From Clostridiales bacterium (GTDB lineage: Bacteria > Bacillota > Clostridia > Oscillospirales > Oscillospiraceae): a DNA stretch of 64,000 nt. How positions within the stretch are numbered: position 1 is the stretch's first letter; the number at the start of each line of letters is the position of its first letter. Location of the stretch: assembly GCA_004556345.1 (NCBI GenBank), contig SFHQ01000003.1, positions 12,802-76,801 on the forward strand, in the 5' to 3' direction. This document shows, piece by piece, positions 7,953-16,856 of the stretch. The notes under the pieces are model-generated. The model searched no databases. It worked only from the letters and a program-made list of their open reading frames with translations, and was not told the origin of the DNA. The position numbers and the translations under genes are program-made.

Positions 7953-8795
7953 ATGAGAAGCCATAACAGATTTCACAACTATGTGCCGTCCCTGCTGCTG
8001 TTTCTGCTATTTGAAGCTGTTGCGGTCACGCTATGGCTCACAAAGGACAATCTATTCTATCTGCTGAATTTCAGCTACATCGGAGCTTGCCTTGCGCTGG
8101 GGACGGCGCTCTTTACCGCTGAGAAACGCTATGCCCGCCATTTCGTCCAGTTGGCGGTGGGCAGTTATATGCTGCTGTACCTCGGCGTGATCTCCCACGA
8201 GAATATGCAGATCGAAGGCTTCTGGTACTACCTGTTTCTCGGTGTTTTTGAGGCGGCGACCATCCACTACGCAGTTGCAAAGATTTTGGGACCGCTGCTG
8301 TTTGGGCGCGGCTGGTGCGGCTACGCCTGTTGGACGGCGATGGTGCTGGACTTTCTGCCCTACAAGCAGCCACAAAAGCCGCGCAGGGAAAAGCTGGGCG
8401 TTCTGCGCTATGTGATGTTCGCTCTGTCTCTGGCGCTGGTATCCGGGCTTTTTCTGATGAAGGTCACACACTTGGAACAGATCATGTTCTGGCTATTCCT
8501 CGCCGGGAATGCACTTTACTATATTGTCGGCATTGCGTTTGCCTTCCGATTCAAAGATAATCGGGCGTTCTGCAAGTATCTGTGTCCCATCACGGTGTTT
8601 CTCAAGCCCATGAGCTATTTTTCTCTGCTGCGCGTCCACTGCGATGAGGATCAGTGCGTCCATTGTGGGAAGTGTCTCCGAGTCTGCCCCATGAACGTGG
8701 AGGTCAACAAAGAATCCCGCAGACGGAAAAATGGAACGGAGTGCATCCTCTGCTACAAATGCACGAAAGTCTGTCCCACAAAGGCGCTGCATTGA
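7953..8795 (+). CDS. NapH/NosR-type membrane polyferredoxin
   Basis: Membrane electron-transfer protein of 280 residues. Hydrophobic helices lie at about 10-30, 38-57, 64-82, 90-112, 150-170 and 176-198. Two cysteine pairs typical of NapH/NosR proteins follow: GRGWCGYAC (C122, C126) and CKYLC (C207, C211). The C-terminus has two 4Fe-4S motifs, C235/C238/C241/C245 and C264/C267/C270/C274. It stands alone between a terminator and a convergent gene, with no nap, nos or rnf genes nearby, so donor and acceptor are unknown. Its G+C looks lower than that of its neighbours, a hint of transfer. Confidence 0.88.
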   Translation: MRSHNRFHNYVPSLLLFLLFEAVAVTLWLTKDNLFYLLNFSYIGACLALGTALFTAEKRYARHFVQLAVGSYMLLYLGVISHENMQIEGFWYYLFLGVFEAATIHYAVAKILGPLLFGRGWCGYACWTAMVLDFLPYKQPQKPRREKLGVLRYVMFALSLALVSGLFLMKVTHLEQIMFWLFLAGNALYYIVGIAFAFRFKDNRAFCKYLCPITVFLKPMSYFSLLRVHCDEDQCVHCGKCLRVCPMNVEVNKESRRRKNGTECILCYKCTKVCPTKALH

Positions 8796-8812
8796 CCAAT
8801 TCCCCTCGTTGT

Positions 8813-9433
8813 CTACCGAGGTTTCTTCCCGCTTAGGCCGCGGGCTAGGGCCTGCTCATATCGGGACGGGGGCATTTGCCAGGCGGATGCAGGAAAGGGG
8901 TTTTGCCGCAGGAGTGCCAGCAGGCGGGCGCCCAGGGCTTGGCGGTGCAGGTGGTTGCAGGCGCGGAGGAGGTCTAATTGCAGGCCGTCGACAGAGGCGC
9001 TCTGAAAGATCTGGCGGGCGAAGCGCTCCTCTTCCAGGGCGTAGAGGAGCGGGAGAAGGTGCGTTTCGTCGTTCTCATAGAGCCAAGGGCGCTGGATGAC
9101 GTTGGGCAGGAGCTGTTCCGCCGTGGTGCGGCTGCGTTGGAGTTGGGGGCCGGCGGCGTCCAACGCTTCCCGCCAGAGGGCCAGGGCGGCGCTAGGATCT
9201 TCCGCAAAGTAGTTTTTGAGCCGGAGCTGCCAGGTGGGCGAGGTCCAGGGTGCAGGTGCGCTTTTGGGTCTGGCGGGCGACGGGGACGCGCTCTGCGTCT
9301 GGGGCAGGATCGTCAGGCGGACCGTCGGCGCAGGCTGAGGGACGGGGGCAAGACGGCCGCAGTTCCCACACCAGCCACATTCCCATTGGCTGCCTTTGAC
9401 AAAGACCGCCGCACCGCAGTTGGGGCAATTCAT
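8813..9433 (-). CDS. Zinc-ribbon hypothetical protein
   Basis: A 206-residue protein with an N-terminal zinc-ribbon-like block (C3, C6, C19, C22, C25), a Pro/Ala/Ser-rich linker (about 30-62) and a helical domain (about 66-200) with a repeat-like arrangement. No catalytic motif or membrane segment is visible. It converges with the polyferredoxin gene and diverges from sigK. The function is unknown; the family is not one I can name. Confidence 0.65.
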   Translation of the reverse strand: MNCPNCGAAVFVKGSQWECGWCGNCGRLAPVPQPAPTVRLTILPQTQSASPSPARPKSAPAPWTSPTWQLRLKNYFAEDPSAALALWREALDAAGPQLQRSRTTAEQLLPNVIQRPWLYENDETHLLPLLYALEEERFARQIFQSASVDGLQLDLLRACNHLHRQALGARLLALLRQNPFPASAWQMPPSRYEQALARGLSGKKPR

Positions 9434-9572
9434 CTTCTATCACCTTCTTTTATTTTTAGTGTACCACAACAGCAGGCAGAAGAAAAGACAACGCTTGGGA
9501 AGACGACAACGGAAAAAAAGAACTAAAGACAGGCTCTGTTGGAATAGAGTGGAACACAGGAGGTGCTGCCCT

Positions 9573-10259
9573 ATGTTATCTGCTCTGTTACTGCTGCTCC
9601 ACACCCTCTGCTACCCTCTTCGGCTGGGGAGCACGGGGTCGTTTCCCCGTCCGTTGAAGGCGGAGGAGGAACGGGCCTATCTGGAACGCTTGGCCCAGGG
9701 CGATCTGGAAGCCCGCAACAAGCTGGTGGAGCACAATCTCCGCCTGGTCTCCCACATTTTGAAAAAATACTACGTCCAGGCCAGCGACCAGGACGACCTG
9801 ATCTCCATCGGCACCATCGGGCTCATCAAAGGCATCACGACGTTCAAGCCCGACAAAAAAGTCCGCCTGGCCACCTACGCCAGCCGGTGTATTGAAAACG
9901 AGATCCTCATGTACTTCCGCAGCCAGCGGAAATATCAGGGGGACGTCTCCCTCTCAGATAGCCTGGACAGCGACGGGGAGGGCAGCGCCCTCTCCCTCAT
10001 GGATGTCATTCGGGTCGACGATGACATGCTGGAAAACCTGGACACCAGAGAGTCCTGCCAAAAAGTCCGCCGGTGCGTGGACCGCTGCCTGAGCGGTCGG
10101 GAGGCGAAAGTTATCACTCTCCGCTATGGCCTAGACGGCGAACCCCCCCGCACCCAGCGGGAGATCGCCGCCGCCTGCGGCATCAGCCGCTCCTACGTCT
10201 CCCGCTTGGAGAAAAAAGCCCTGGAGAAACTGCGGGAGGCGATGGAACAGCACGAGTAG
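9573..10259 (+). CDS. sigK: Sporulation sigma factor, SigK type
   Basis: Late mother-cell RNA polymerase sigma factor, 228 residues. The hydrophobic N-terminus MLSALLLLLHTLCY, followed by GSFPRPL, looks like the inhibitory pro-sequence that is cleaved in pro-SigK. Region 2 (about 45-120, with EHNLRLVSHILKKYY and DLISIGTIGLIKG) and region 4 (about 170-224, TQREIAAACGISRSYVSRLEKK) are intact. AGGAGG 9 bases upstream fixes the start. The gene is uninterrupted, so there is no skin-type element. SigE is the main alternative, but the very short N-terminal stretch favours SigK. Confidence 0.86.
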   Translation: MLSALLLLLHTLCYPLRLGSTGSFPRPLKAEEERAYLERLAQGDLEARNKLVEHNLRLVSHILKKYYVQASDQDDLISIGTIGLIKGITTFKPDKKVRLATYASRCIENEILMYFRSQRKYQGDVSLSDSLDSDGEGSALSLMDVIRVDDDMLENLDTRESCQKVRRCVDRCLSGREAKVITLRYGLDGEPPRTQREIAAACGISRSYVSRLEKKALEKLREAMEQHE

Positions 10260-10267
10260 AGACGTTC

Positions 10268-10296
10268 TTGCACTGTTCCAAAAACTATCGTATGAT
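10268..10296 (+). promoter_or_regulatory. Promoter of sbcDC
   Basis: -35 TTGCAC, 17-base spacer, -10 TATGAT, immediately after the sigK stop. Transcription would begin near 10303 and give a leader of about 100 bases. Confidence 0.68.
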
Positions 10297-10314
10297 AGTA
10301 GCATACGACGCAGA

Positions 10315-10363
10315 AAGCTGCCTTTGCCGCGCTGGTCGTTGACCGGCAGGCGGGGCAGCTTGT
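10315..10363 (+). promoter_or_regulatory. Stem-loop leader between promoter and sbcD
   Basis: AAGCTGCC (10315-10322) pairs with GGGCAGCTT near 10354-10362, enclosing an inner stem GCTGGTC/GACCGGC; GTTTCTT follows. It may end sigK transcripts or attenuate sbcDC. I recognise no known riboswitch. Confidence 0.5.
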
Positions 10364-10403
10364 TTCTTCCAACGAAACCAAACAAGAAAATCAGGTGATG
10401 ACC

Positions 10404-11543
10404 ATGCGACTGATCCACTTATCTGACCTCCACCTGGGCAAGCGCGTAAACGGCTTTTCCATGCTGGAGGATCAGCGCTATATATTAAAAGAGATCCTGC
10501 GGATCATTGACGAAGAACGACCGGACGCCGTGCTCATTTCCGGGGACGTGTATGACAAAGCCGTCCCGTCGGCGGAGGCGGTGCTGGTGCTGGACGAATT
10601 TTTGTGCCGGCTGGCCCAGCGCAAACTACCGGTACTGATGATCAGCGGCAACCACGACTCCGCCGAGCGGGTGGCCTTTGGCGGGCGGCTCATGGAGCGC
10701 AGCGGCGTCTATGTCTCCCCGGTGTATGACGGGGCCGTCCAGCCGGTTGCTTTGCACGACGCCTGGGGAGAGGTGCGGATCTATCTGCTCCCCTTCCTCA
10801 AGCCCGCACATGTGCGGCGGTGCTTCCCCGACGAGACCATTGAGAGCTACACCGACGCCCTGCGGGTAGCCATCGAGCAAATGGAGATCGACGCCGGGGC
10901 GCGGAACCTTTTGCTGACCCACCAGTTCGTCACCGGCGCAGCCCGGTGCGAGTCCGAGGAGCTTTCCGTGGGCGGTGCAGACCATGTAGACGCCTCCGTT
11001 TTTGACGGTTTTGACTATGTGGCCCTGGGACATCTCCACGGCCCCCAGAGCGTTGGAGGGGAGCACATTCGCTACTGCGGTTCCCCGCTGAAATATTCTT
11101 TTTCCGAGGCAAAGCAGCAGAAGTCCGTCACCCTTATAGAGTTGGCAGAGAAAGGACAAGTCCAGGTCCGCACGGTCCCGCTGGTGCCCCGGCATGACCT
11201 GCGGGAGATCCGGGGCACCTACCTGGCCGTGACAGAAAAATCTTTCTATGACGGGACAGCCACCGACGACTACCTGCACATCACCCTCACCGACGAGGAG
11301 GACGTACCCAACGCCATCGGCAAGCTCCGGGCCATTTACCCCAACCTGATGAAGCTGGACTATGACAACACCCGCACCCGCGGAGCGGTCCAGTTGGAGG
11401 AGGCAGCCCCCGTGGAAGAGCTCTCTCCCCTGGACCTCTTCGCGCAGTTTTACCGGCAGCAGAACAACCAGCCCATGACCCAGGCCCAGACGGACTTTGT
11501 CCGGGACCTCATCGAAACCATCTGGGAGGAGGATGCGCCATGA
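10404..11543 (+). CDS. sbcD: SbcD nuclease subunit (Mre11 family)
   Basis: Metal-dependent nuclease subunit of the SbcCD complex, which opens hairpins and processes DNA ends. It has 379 residues. Phosphoesterase motifs are in order: SDLHLG (Asp8, His10), SGDVYD (Asp48), GNHD (83-86), LLTHQF and ALGHLH. The ATG at 10404 is chosen over upstream GTG/ATG codons because AGGTG lies 6 bases ahead and the protein then begins MRLIHLSDLHLGK. Its stop overlaps the sbcC start by ATGA, so the two subunits are translationally coupled. Confidence 0.95.
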   Translation: MRLIHLSDLHLGKRVNGFSMLEDQRYILKEILRIIDEERPDAVLISGDVYDKAVPSAEAVLVLDEFLCRLAQRKLPVLMISGNHDSAERVAFGGRLMERSGVYVSPVYDGAVQPVALHDAWGEVRIYLLPFLKPAHVRRCFPDETIESYTDALRVAIEQMEIDAGARNLLLTHQFVTGAARCESEELSVGGADHVDASVFDGFDYVALGHLHGPQSVGGEHIRYCGSPLKYSFSEAKQQKSVTLIELAEKGQVQVRTVPLVPRHDLREIRGTYLAVTEKSFYDGTATDDYLHITLTDEEDVPNAIGKLRAIYPNLMKLDYDNTRTRGAVQLEEAAPVEELSPLDLFAQFYRQQNNQPMTQAQTDFVRDLIETIWEEDAP

Positions 11544-14329
11544 GACCCATGCAGCTGACCCTATCCGCCTTTGGCCCCTACGCCGGGAAGACCGTCCTTG
11601 CTCTGGAGCAGTTGGGGAACCACGGTCTCTATCTCATCACCGGGGACACCGGAGCGGGCAAGACCACGATTTTTGATGCCATCACCTTCGCCCTCTTCGG
11701 CCAGGCCAGCGGCGACAGCCGTACCCCGGAGATGCTTCGCTCCAAATACGCCGCGCCGGAGATGCCCACGGAAGTGGAGCTGGTGTTCCAATACGCCGGG
11801 AAGCAGTATACCGTCCGGCGCAACCCGGAGTACCAGCGCCCCGCCAAGCGAGGCAATAAGCTGGTCCTGCAAAAGGCCGAGGCCGAGCTGACCCTGCCCG
11901 ACGGCCGTTTGATCACCAAACCCAGAGAGGTCAACGCCGAGATCCAGACCATCCTGGGGGTCACGCGGGAGCAGTTTTCCCAGATCGCCATGCTGGCCCA
12001 GGGAGAATTTCGCCGCCTGCTCCAGGCCAACACCAAGGAACGGCTGAAGATCTTCCAGAGTATTTTCCACACCGAGCGCTACGAGACCCTCCAGCAGCGC
12101 TTACGAACCCAGGCTCTGGCCGCCAAAAGCACCTGTGACGAGCTGCGGCGGAGCGTCCAGCAGGACTTGACCGGCATTCAGTGCAGCGAGGATGACCCCT
12201 TGTCTCCCCAGGTGGAGGCGGCCCGCGCCGGGCAGCTCCCCTCTGCGGACCTCTTTCCCCTTTTGGACCAGCTCATCCGTCAGGACGCGCAGGCCGCCGT
12301 CACGCTGGCGGACGAGCTGGACGAGACGGACCAGCAGCTCCGTGCCCTGGCCCAGCGGCAGAAGGCCGCCCTGGACCGCGCCAGAACCCAGCAGACCTTA
12401 GAGACCCTGCAAACCAAGATCGCCCAGCAGACCGACGCCAAAGCAGCCAAGCAGACGGCACTGGAAGCGGTACAGGCCATGCTCCCCCGCGCCGAAGCCC
12501 TCAAGGCCCAAACCGTTCTCCTGGAACAGCAACTGCCCCAATACGACGCCTTGGAGCAAACGCGGACGGCAGTCAAAACCGCAGAACGTGCCGTGACTTC
12601 CTATGAACGGCAACTCCAGAAGGACCACCAGCAGCTCGACAGGCTGGCTCAGACCATCTCTGCCCTGCAAACGGAGCTGGCAGACTTGACGGACACCTCG
12701 GCGGCGCTTCTGGACGTGACCTATCGCGCCGAACAGGAGACCGCCAGGTCGGAAGCGCTTTCTGCGCTTTTGCAGGACCTCAGGCAGCAGGTCACGCTGC
12801 AGCAGCGCTGGAAGAGGGCGCAGGAGGAGTATCTCACGGCCCGCACCCGTTCCCAGCGGGACCGGGCGGAGTATGAGCAGAAAAACCAGGACTTTTTAGA
12901 TGCCCAGGCCGGTATCCTGGCCCAGGACCTAGAAGAGGGTCTCCCTTGCCCGGTGTGCGGGGCGGTCCATCACCCGGCCCTGGCCCAGCTTGCGGCACAC
13001 GCCCCCACCCAGGCAGACGTGGAGCAGGCCCAAGCCGCAGCAGACCGCTCCGGTGCAGAAGCCGCCAAAAAAAGCGCGGCGGCCGCCGCGCAGAAAAGTC
13101 AGTATGACACAAGGGAAAGTGTATTGCGGGACCGACTGGCCCAGCACCTGGGAAACGCCGTGGAAACGGCGGAAGTAGACCTGCTGACCTTGCAGGACCG
13201 CGTCACAGCCCTTTGGAACGAAGCCCAGGCCCAAGTGCGTTCCCTGGCCGACCGGCGCAAAGGCTTAGAAGCCCAGCAGAACCGCCGCAAACAGCTGGAG
13301 CAGCGCCTGCCCCAGGAGCAGGCCCAGCTGACGCAGGTCAGCCAGCACAAGCAGACGGCGGAGCAAGCCCTGGCCGGGGAGCGGGTCCACGCAGAGAATC
13401 TGCAAGCCCAGCTTCGGCAGCTGGAAGCACAGTGTTCCTTCCCAGACCAGGCGGCGGTGACCCGGCAGATCCGGGCCATGGAAGCAGAGGCCCATCAGAT
13501 CGAAGGCGCGGTGGCCTTGGCCCAGACCGCCCTGGACACCGCCGGGAAAACCCTGGAAGGCCTCCGCGGTCAGCGGATCCAATTAGAGGCTCTGCTGGCC
13601 CAGTCGCCCCAGGAGGATCTCGACGCCCTGGCAGAGCAGCAGCGGCGGCTCCAAGCCCAAAAGGCCGCTTTGACCCAGGACAGCAAGACCCTGGCCGTGC
13701 GGCAGAGCCGGAATGAGACAGTGCGGCAAAACGTCTCCGCCCAGTCTGAGGCCCTGTCCCAGGCGGAGGCGCGGTTCCAGTGGCTCTGGTCCTTACATGA
13801 GACGGCCAACGGCAGTCTCCCCGGCAAGGCGAAGATCATGCTGGAGACCTATGTACAGATGGCCTATTTCGACCGCATCTTACACCGGGCCAACGTGCGC
13901 CTCATGGTCATGTCCGGGGGGCAGTATGAGCTCAAGCGGCGTTCCGTCGCCGCAGACGTCCGCTCCCAGAGCGGCCTGGACCTGGACGTGCTGGACCACT
14001 ACAACGGCACCGAGCGCAGCGCCGACACCCTCTCCGGCGGCGAGGCCTTTCTCGCCTCCCTCTCCCTGGCTCTGGGGCTGTCGGACGAGGTGCAGGCCTC
14101 CGCCGGTGGCATCCAGATGGACACACTGTTTGTGGACGAGGGCTTCGGCTCCCTCAGCGAACAGGCCCTGGAGCTGGCCCTGCAAGCCCTGGCTGGGCTC
14201 TCGGACGGAAATCGGCTGGTGGGCATCATCTCCCACGTGACAGAGCTCAAGGAGCGCATCGACCGGCAGATCGTGGTCTGCAAGGAGCGCAGCGGAGGAA
14301 GCTTTGCAGCAATACGGGGAGAAAGATGA
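11540..14329 (+). CDS. sbcC: SbcC ATPase subunit (Rad50 family)
   Basis: SMC-like ATPase that pairs with SbcD. The 929 residues hold Walker A GDTGAGKTT (35-43), a long Gln/Ala-rich coiled coil (about 180-440 and 500-770), the zinc-hook CPVC (Cys470, Cys473), the ABC signature LSGGE (831-835) and Walker B TLFVDEGFGSLS. All key residues are present. It overlaps sbcD by four bases (ATGA) and ends at a large palindrome. Confidence 0.95.
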   Translation: MRPMQLTLSAFGPYAGKTVLALEQLGNHGLYLITGDTGAGKTTIFDAITFALFGQASGDSRTPEMLRSKYAAPEMPTEVELVFQYAGKQYTVRRNPEYQRPAKRGNKLVLQKAEAELTLPDGRLITKPREVNAEIQTILGVTREQFSQIAMLAQGEFRRLLQANTKERLKIFQSIFHTERYETLQQRLRTQALAAKSTCDELRRSVQQDLTGIQCSEDDPLSPQVEAARAGQLPSADLFPLLDQLIRQDAQAAVTLADELDETDQQLRALAQRQKAALDRARTQQTLETLQTKIAQQTDAKAAKQTALEAVQAMLPRAEALKAQTVLLEQQLPQYDALEQTRTAVKTAERAVTSYERQLQKDHQQLDRLAQTISALQTELADLTDTSAALLDVTYRAEQETARSEALSALLQDLRQQVTLQQRWKRAQEEYLTARTRSQRDRAEYEQKNQDFLDAQAGILAQDLEEGLPCPVCGAVHHPALAQLAAHAPTQADVEQAQAAADRSGAEAAKKSAAAAAQKSQYDTRESVLRDRLAQHLGNAVETAEVDLLTLQDRVTALWNEAQAQVRSLADRRKGLEAQQNRRKQLEQRLPQEQAQLTQVSQHKQTAEQALAGERVHAENLQAQLRQLEAQCSFPDQAAVTRQIRAMEAEAHQIEGAVALAQTALDTAGKTLEGLRGQRIQLEALLAQSPQEDLDALAEQQRRLQAQKAALTQDSKTLAVRQSRNETVRQNVSAQSEALSQAEARFQWLWSLHETANGSLPGKAKIMLETYVQMAYFDRILHRANVRLMVMSGGQYELKRRSVAADVRSQSGLDLDVLDHYNGTERSADTLSGGEAFLASLSLALGLSDEVQASAGGIQMDTLFVDEGFGSLSEQALELALQALAGLSDGNRLVGIISHVTELKERIDRQIVVCKERSGGSFAAIRGER

Positions 14330-14330
14330 T

Positions 14331-14370
14331 GCGGTACCCGCTATAGCTCGGAAGCTATAACAGGTACCGC
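14331..14370. terminator. Palindromic cruciform after sbcC
   Basis: Nested inverted repeats, GCGGTACC/GGTACCGC outside TATAGCT/AGCTATA, make a 40-base palindrome. The T tract is poor (TCTTCCCTTT), so it may be a weak terminator for sbcC or for either strand. Confidence 0.6.
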
Positions 14371-14467
14371 TCTTCCCTTTCCCGCATTCAGGATACTGCA
14401 AGCATCACAACAGAAGGGCAACAGGGAAAAATTTTTATAGTTTCCAATTTCTTGCAAACCAGAAACC

Positions 14468-16816
14468 TCACAGCAGCCACAGTTCTTCGGCCACGGTCTT
14501 GGCCTCGCTGCGGCGTTTCACGCCCAGTTTTTGCAGGATATGACTGACGTGGCTCTTCACGGTGGCCAGCTTGATGTCTAAAATTGCGCCGATCTCCGCG
14601 TTGCTCCGGTCGGCGCAGAGAAGCTTGAGCACTTGCAGCTCCGTCGAGGTGAGGGACTCTGCCGGGGACAAGCGCAGGCGGAGGAAATCCGGGTAGTTGG
14701 CCGCCTGGACCCTGGCGTAAGCGACACTCTGCTTGAGGAAGGCCGGGTCCCCCGCCCAACCGCATCTTTCCAGCAGAGGCAGGATCGATGCGCCGTAGCA
14801 GCTCACCGGGCGGAGGAAGTGGTACTCTGCCGCCGTGTCCAGGGCCTGGCAGAGGGCCTGGGACCAGGTCTCGTCTTTCAGGCGGTGGCGGGCGATGGCC
14901 ATCAAGAGATGCAGGTGGATGCCGTCGATGTGGCGCTGGCAGGCGGTGAAGTAAGGCTCCAGTGCCGCCAAGGTCAGCAGGGCCGCCCGGCTGTTGCCCA
15001 GGGCGATCTCCGCCATGGCCTGGGTCAAATACTGGTAGCGCTTCATGGTCTGCAAATGGATCTGGTCCTTGGGGGCCTTGTCCCGGTACCAGTCCCCCAC
15101 CGCCACCAGGTCCCCTTCCCGCAGGTCGATGCGGCAGAGCATGGCGTCGAGGTTGGGCAGGAAGCGCCCCTCATTCACCTCGACAAAACGTTTGCGCAGA
15201 GACTCCAGCGTAGTGCGGGCGTCCAGGGCGCGGCCAACGCTGGTCTGGTAGCGCACCAGCATCCCCACCACGGCAAACTCGATGTCCGGGGTGCCCCGGC
15301 GGTGGATGTCGTTGAGCTTGGACATGAGGGCCAGCATCCGGTTGGAGACGTCCTCGCCCTGTTCAAACTTGCTCTCGGCTATGGCGCAGTCCGGCAGGCC
15401 TACCCCGTCCTTGCCCAGGACAGCCTCTACGGGGAGGCGAATGGTCTGATAGAGCAGATCGTCCTTCTTGCTCCAGGCGGAAAAATCCTTGCCGCCGTTT
15501 AGAATGCTCGGCTGCATACTGGTCACGGAAAAGGGCGGCAGGGCGATCTCCCGGTTGGTCAGCAGCCGAAACACCTTGGGGATGGTGTCGATCAGGCCCG
15601 TCACGCCCCGCTGGGGCAGGGCGATGTCCAGCCAAGCCAGACGGCTGCGGGCCTGTTTCCGGGCCGCGTCGGTCCGCTCGCAGCGGGCGGCGAAGTCCGC
15701 CAGAGTCTGGTACCAGCGCTCGGACTCCTCATACTCCATCTCCAATGCACAGAGCATGCACATGGCCTGCATCAGGGCCGGAGAGGCTAAGATCTCCTCC
15801 TCCGGCAGGGCGCGGTAATAGCGTTCCATTTCCTCATAATGCCCGGTGCCGGGGTGATACTCAGCGTTGCGGGTGAGCAGGTCGGAGACCTTGGCGTGGT
15901 CCCCCGCCTTCGTGTAGCACTCCAGGGCCAAGGCCGACTGACCGTTCAGCTCGTAGTATAGACCGCCCCGGTCGAAGATGGCCCGCTGTTTCTCCGGGGT
16001 GTATTCCCGGTCCATCTCCCATTGCAGAAAGTTGCGGAAAATATCCCAGAAGTGGAAGCTCTGGATGCCGTCGTACTGAAGCATCGACGTGTTGCGCTGG
16101 AGCCAGTCGATGACTTCCCCCACCGCGCTGTCGCCGGTAACCATCCGGGCCAGCTCGATGTCGAAGGTCGCAAAGGGTGAGATCTCCAGGAGGAAGCGGC
16201 GGATGGGCAGGTCGAAGCGGCGGTAGACCGCCGTCTCATAGTGGATGTACAGCTCCCGGCGGACCTTGGCGTCGATCTCCGGGCTGTACGGTGAGCCGTT
16301 GGCCATTTCTCGGCCGATCATGGCGACAGCCAGAGGATACCCCAGGGACTCCCGCTGAATGGCCGTGACCTCCAGATCCGTGGGGTCGCCCCCCATGAGG
16401 TGAAGAAGCTTGGCTGTGCTGTCCCGGTCGAAGAGCAGGGCTCTGGCATCCAGCACCAGCATGAGGCCGGAAAACTGAAAGTGGATCAGCCACCCCGGCG
16501 GAGTGCCCCGCGAGAGAAGGAAGAAGCGCCGGTTCGGGCTGCGGCGGATGAGCTCACACAGAGGCTCCTGCTCCTCCTCCGGCAGGTTTTGCAGCTGGTC
16601 CAGCAGCAGCACGTCCCACGTCTCCCGCAGCAGGGGCAGGCGAAAGCCCGGCTCCCCTGCCGCAGCGAAATAGACCTTCTTCCCCTCCAGCAAAGCCCAG
16701 GCCGTGGTGGTCTTGCCAAAGCCGCAGGGGGCGCTGAAGAAGATCACCCTGCCGTGGATCATGGCGTTTTTCACCTGGTCTGCCACGAACGGCTTGATGA
16801 CGATGGCATCCTGCAT
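14468..16816 (-). CDS. LuxR-family, MalT-like large ATP-binding regulator
   Basis: A 782-residue transcription factor of the LAL/MalT layout: an N-terminal STAND-type ATPase with Walker A APCGFGKTT (29-37) and Walker B-like DVLLLDQL, a long helical TPR-like middle (about 270-690) and a C-terminal LuxR helix-turn-helix (about 718-775, with LTSTELQVLKLL and NAEIGAILDIKLATVKSHV). GGAGGG precedes the start. It lies 40 bases after the FAD-oxidase gene on the same strand, so it may be co-transcribed with threonine ammonia-lyase and that oxidase and control them. The inducer is unknown. Confidence 0.88.
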   Translation of the reverse strand: MQDAIVIKPFVADQVKNAMIHGRVIFFSAPCGFGKTTTAWALLEGKKVYFAAAGEPGFRLPLLRETWDVLLLDQLQNLPEEEQEPLCELIRRSPNRRFFLLSRGTPPGWLIHFQFSGLMLVLDARALLFDRDSTAKLLHLMGGDPTDLEVTAIQRESLGYPLAVAMIGREMANGSPYSPEIDAKVRRELYIHYETAVYRRFDLPIRRFLLEISPFATFDIELARMVTGDSAVGEVIDWLQRNTSMLQYDGIQSFHFWDIFRNFLQWEMDREYTPEKQRAIFDRGGLYYELNGQSALALECYTKAGDHAKVSDLLTRNAEYHPGTGHYEEMERYYRALPEEEILASPALMQAMCMLCALEMEYEESERWYQTLADFAARCERTDAARKQARSRLAWLDIALPQRGVTGLIDTIPKVFRLLTNREIALPPFSVTSMQPSILNGGKDFSAWSKKDDLLYQTIRLPVEAVLGKDGVGLPDCAIAESKFEQGEDVSNRMLALMSKLNDIHRRGTPDIEFAVVGMLVRYQTSVGRALDARTTLESLRKRFVEVNEGRFLPNLDAMLCRIDLREGDLVAVGDWYRDKAPKDQIHLQTMKRYQYLTQAMAEIALGNSRAALLTLAALEPYFTACQRHIDGIHLHLLMAIARHRLKDETWSQALCQALDTAAEYHFLRPVSCYGASILPLLERCGWAGDPAFLKQSVAYARVQAANYPDFLRLRLSPAESLTSTELQVLKLLCADRSNAEIGAILDIKLATVKSHVSHILQKLGVKRRSEAKTVAEELWLL

Positions 16817-16856
16817 GGTTTCTTCCCTCCTCTCGCAGGCAGTGTATTTCCGCGGG

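Noticed and set aside
9434..9572. Sigma-E type promoter for sigK
   Set aside because: No convincing -35/-10 pair could be set apart in this short region by eye.
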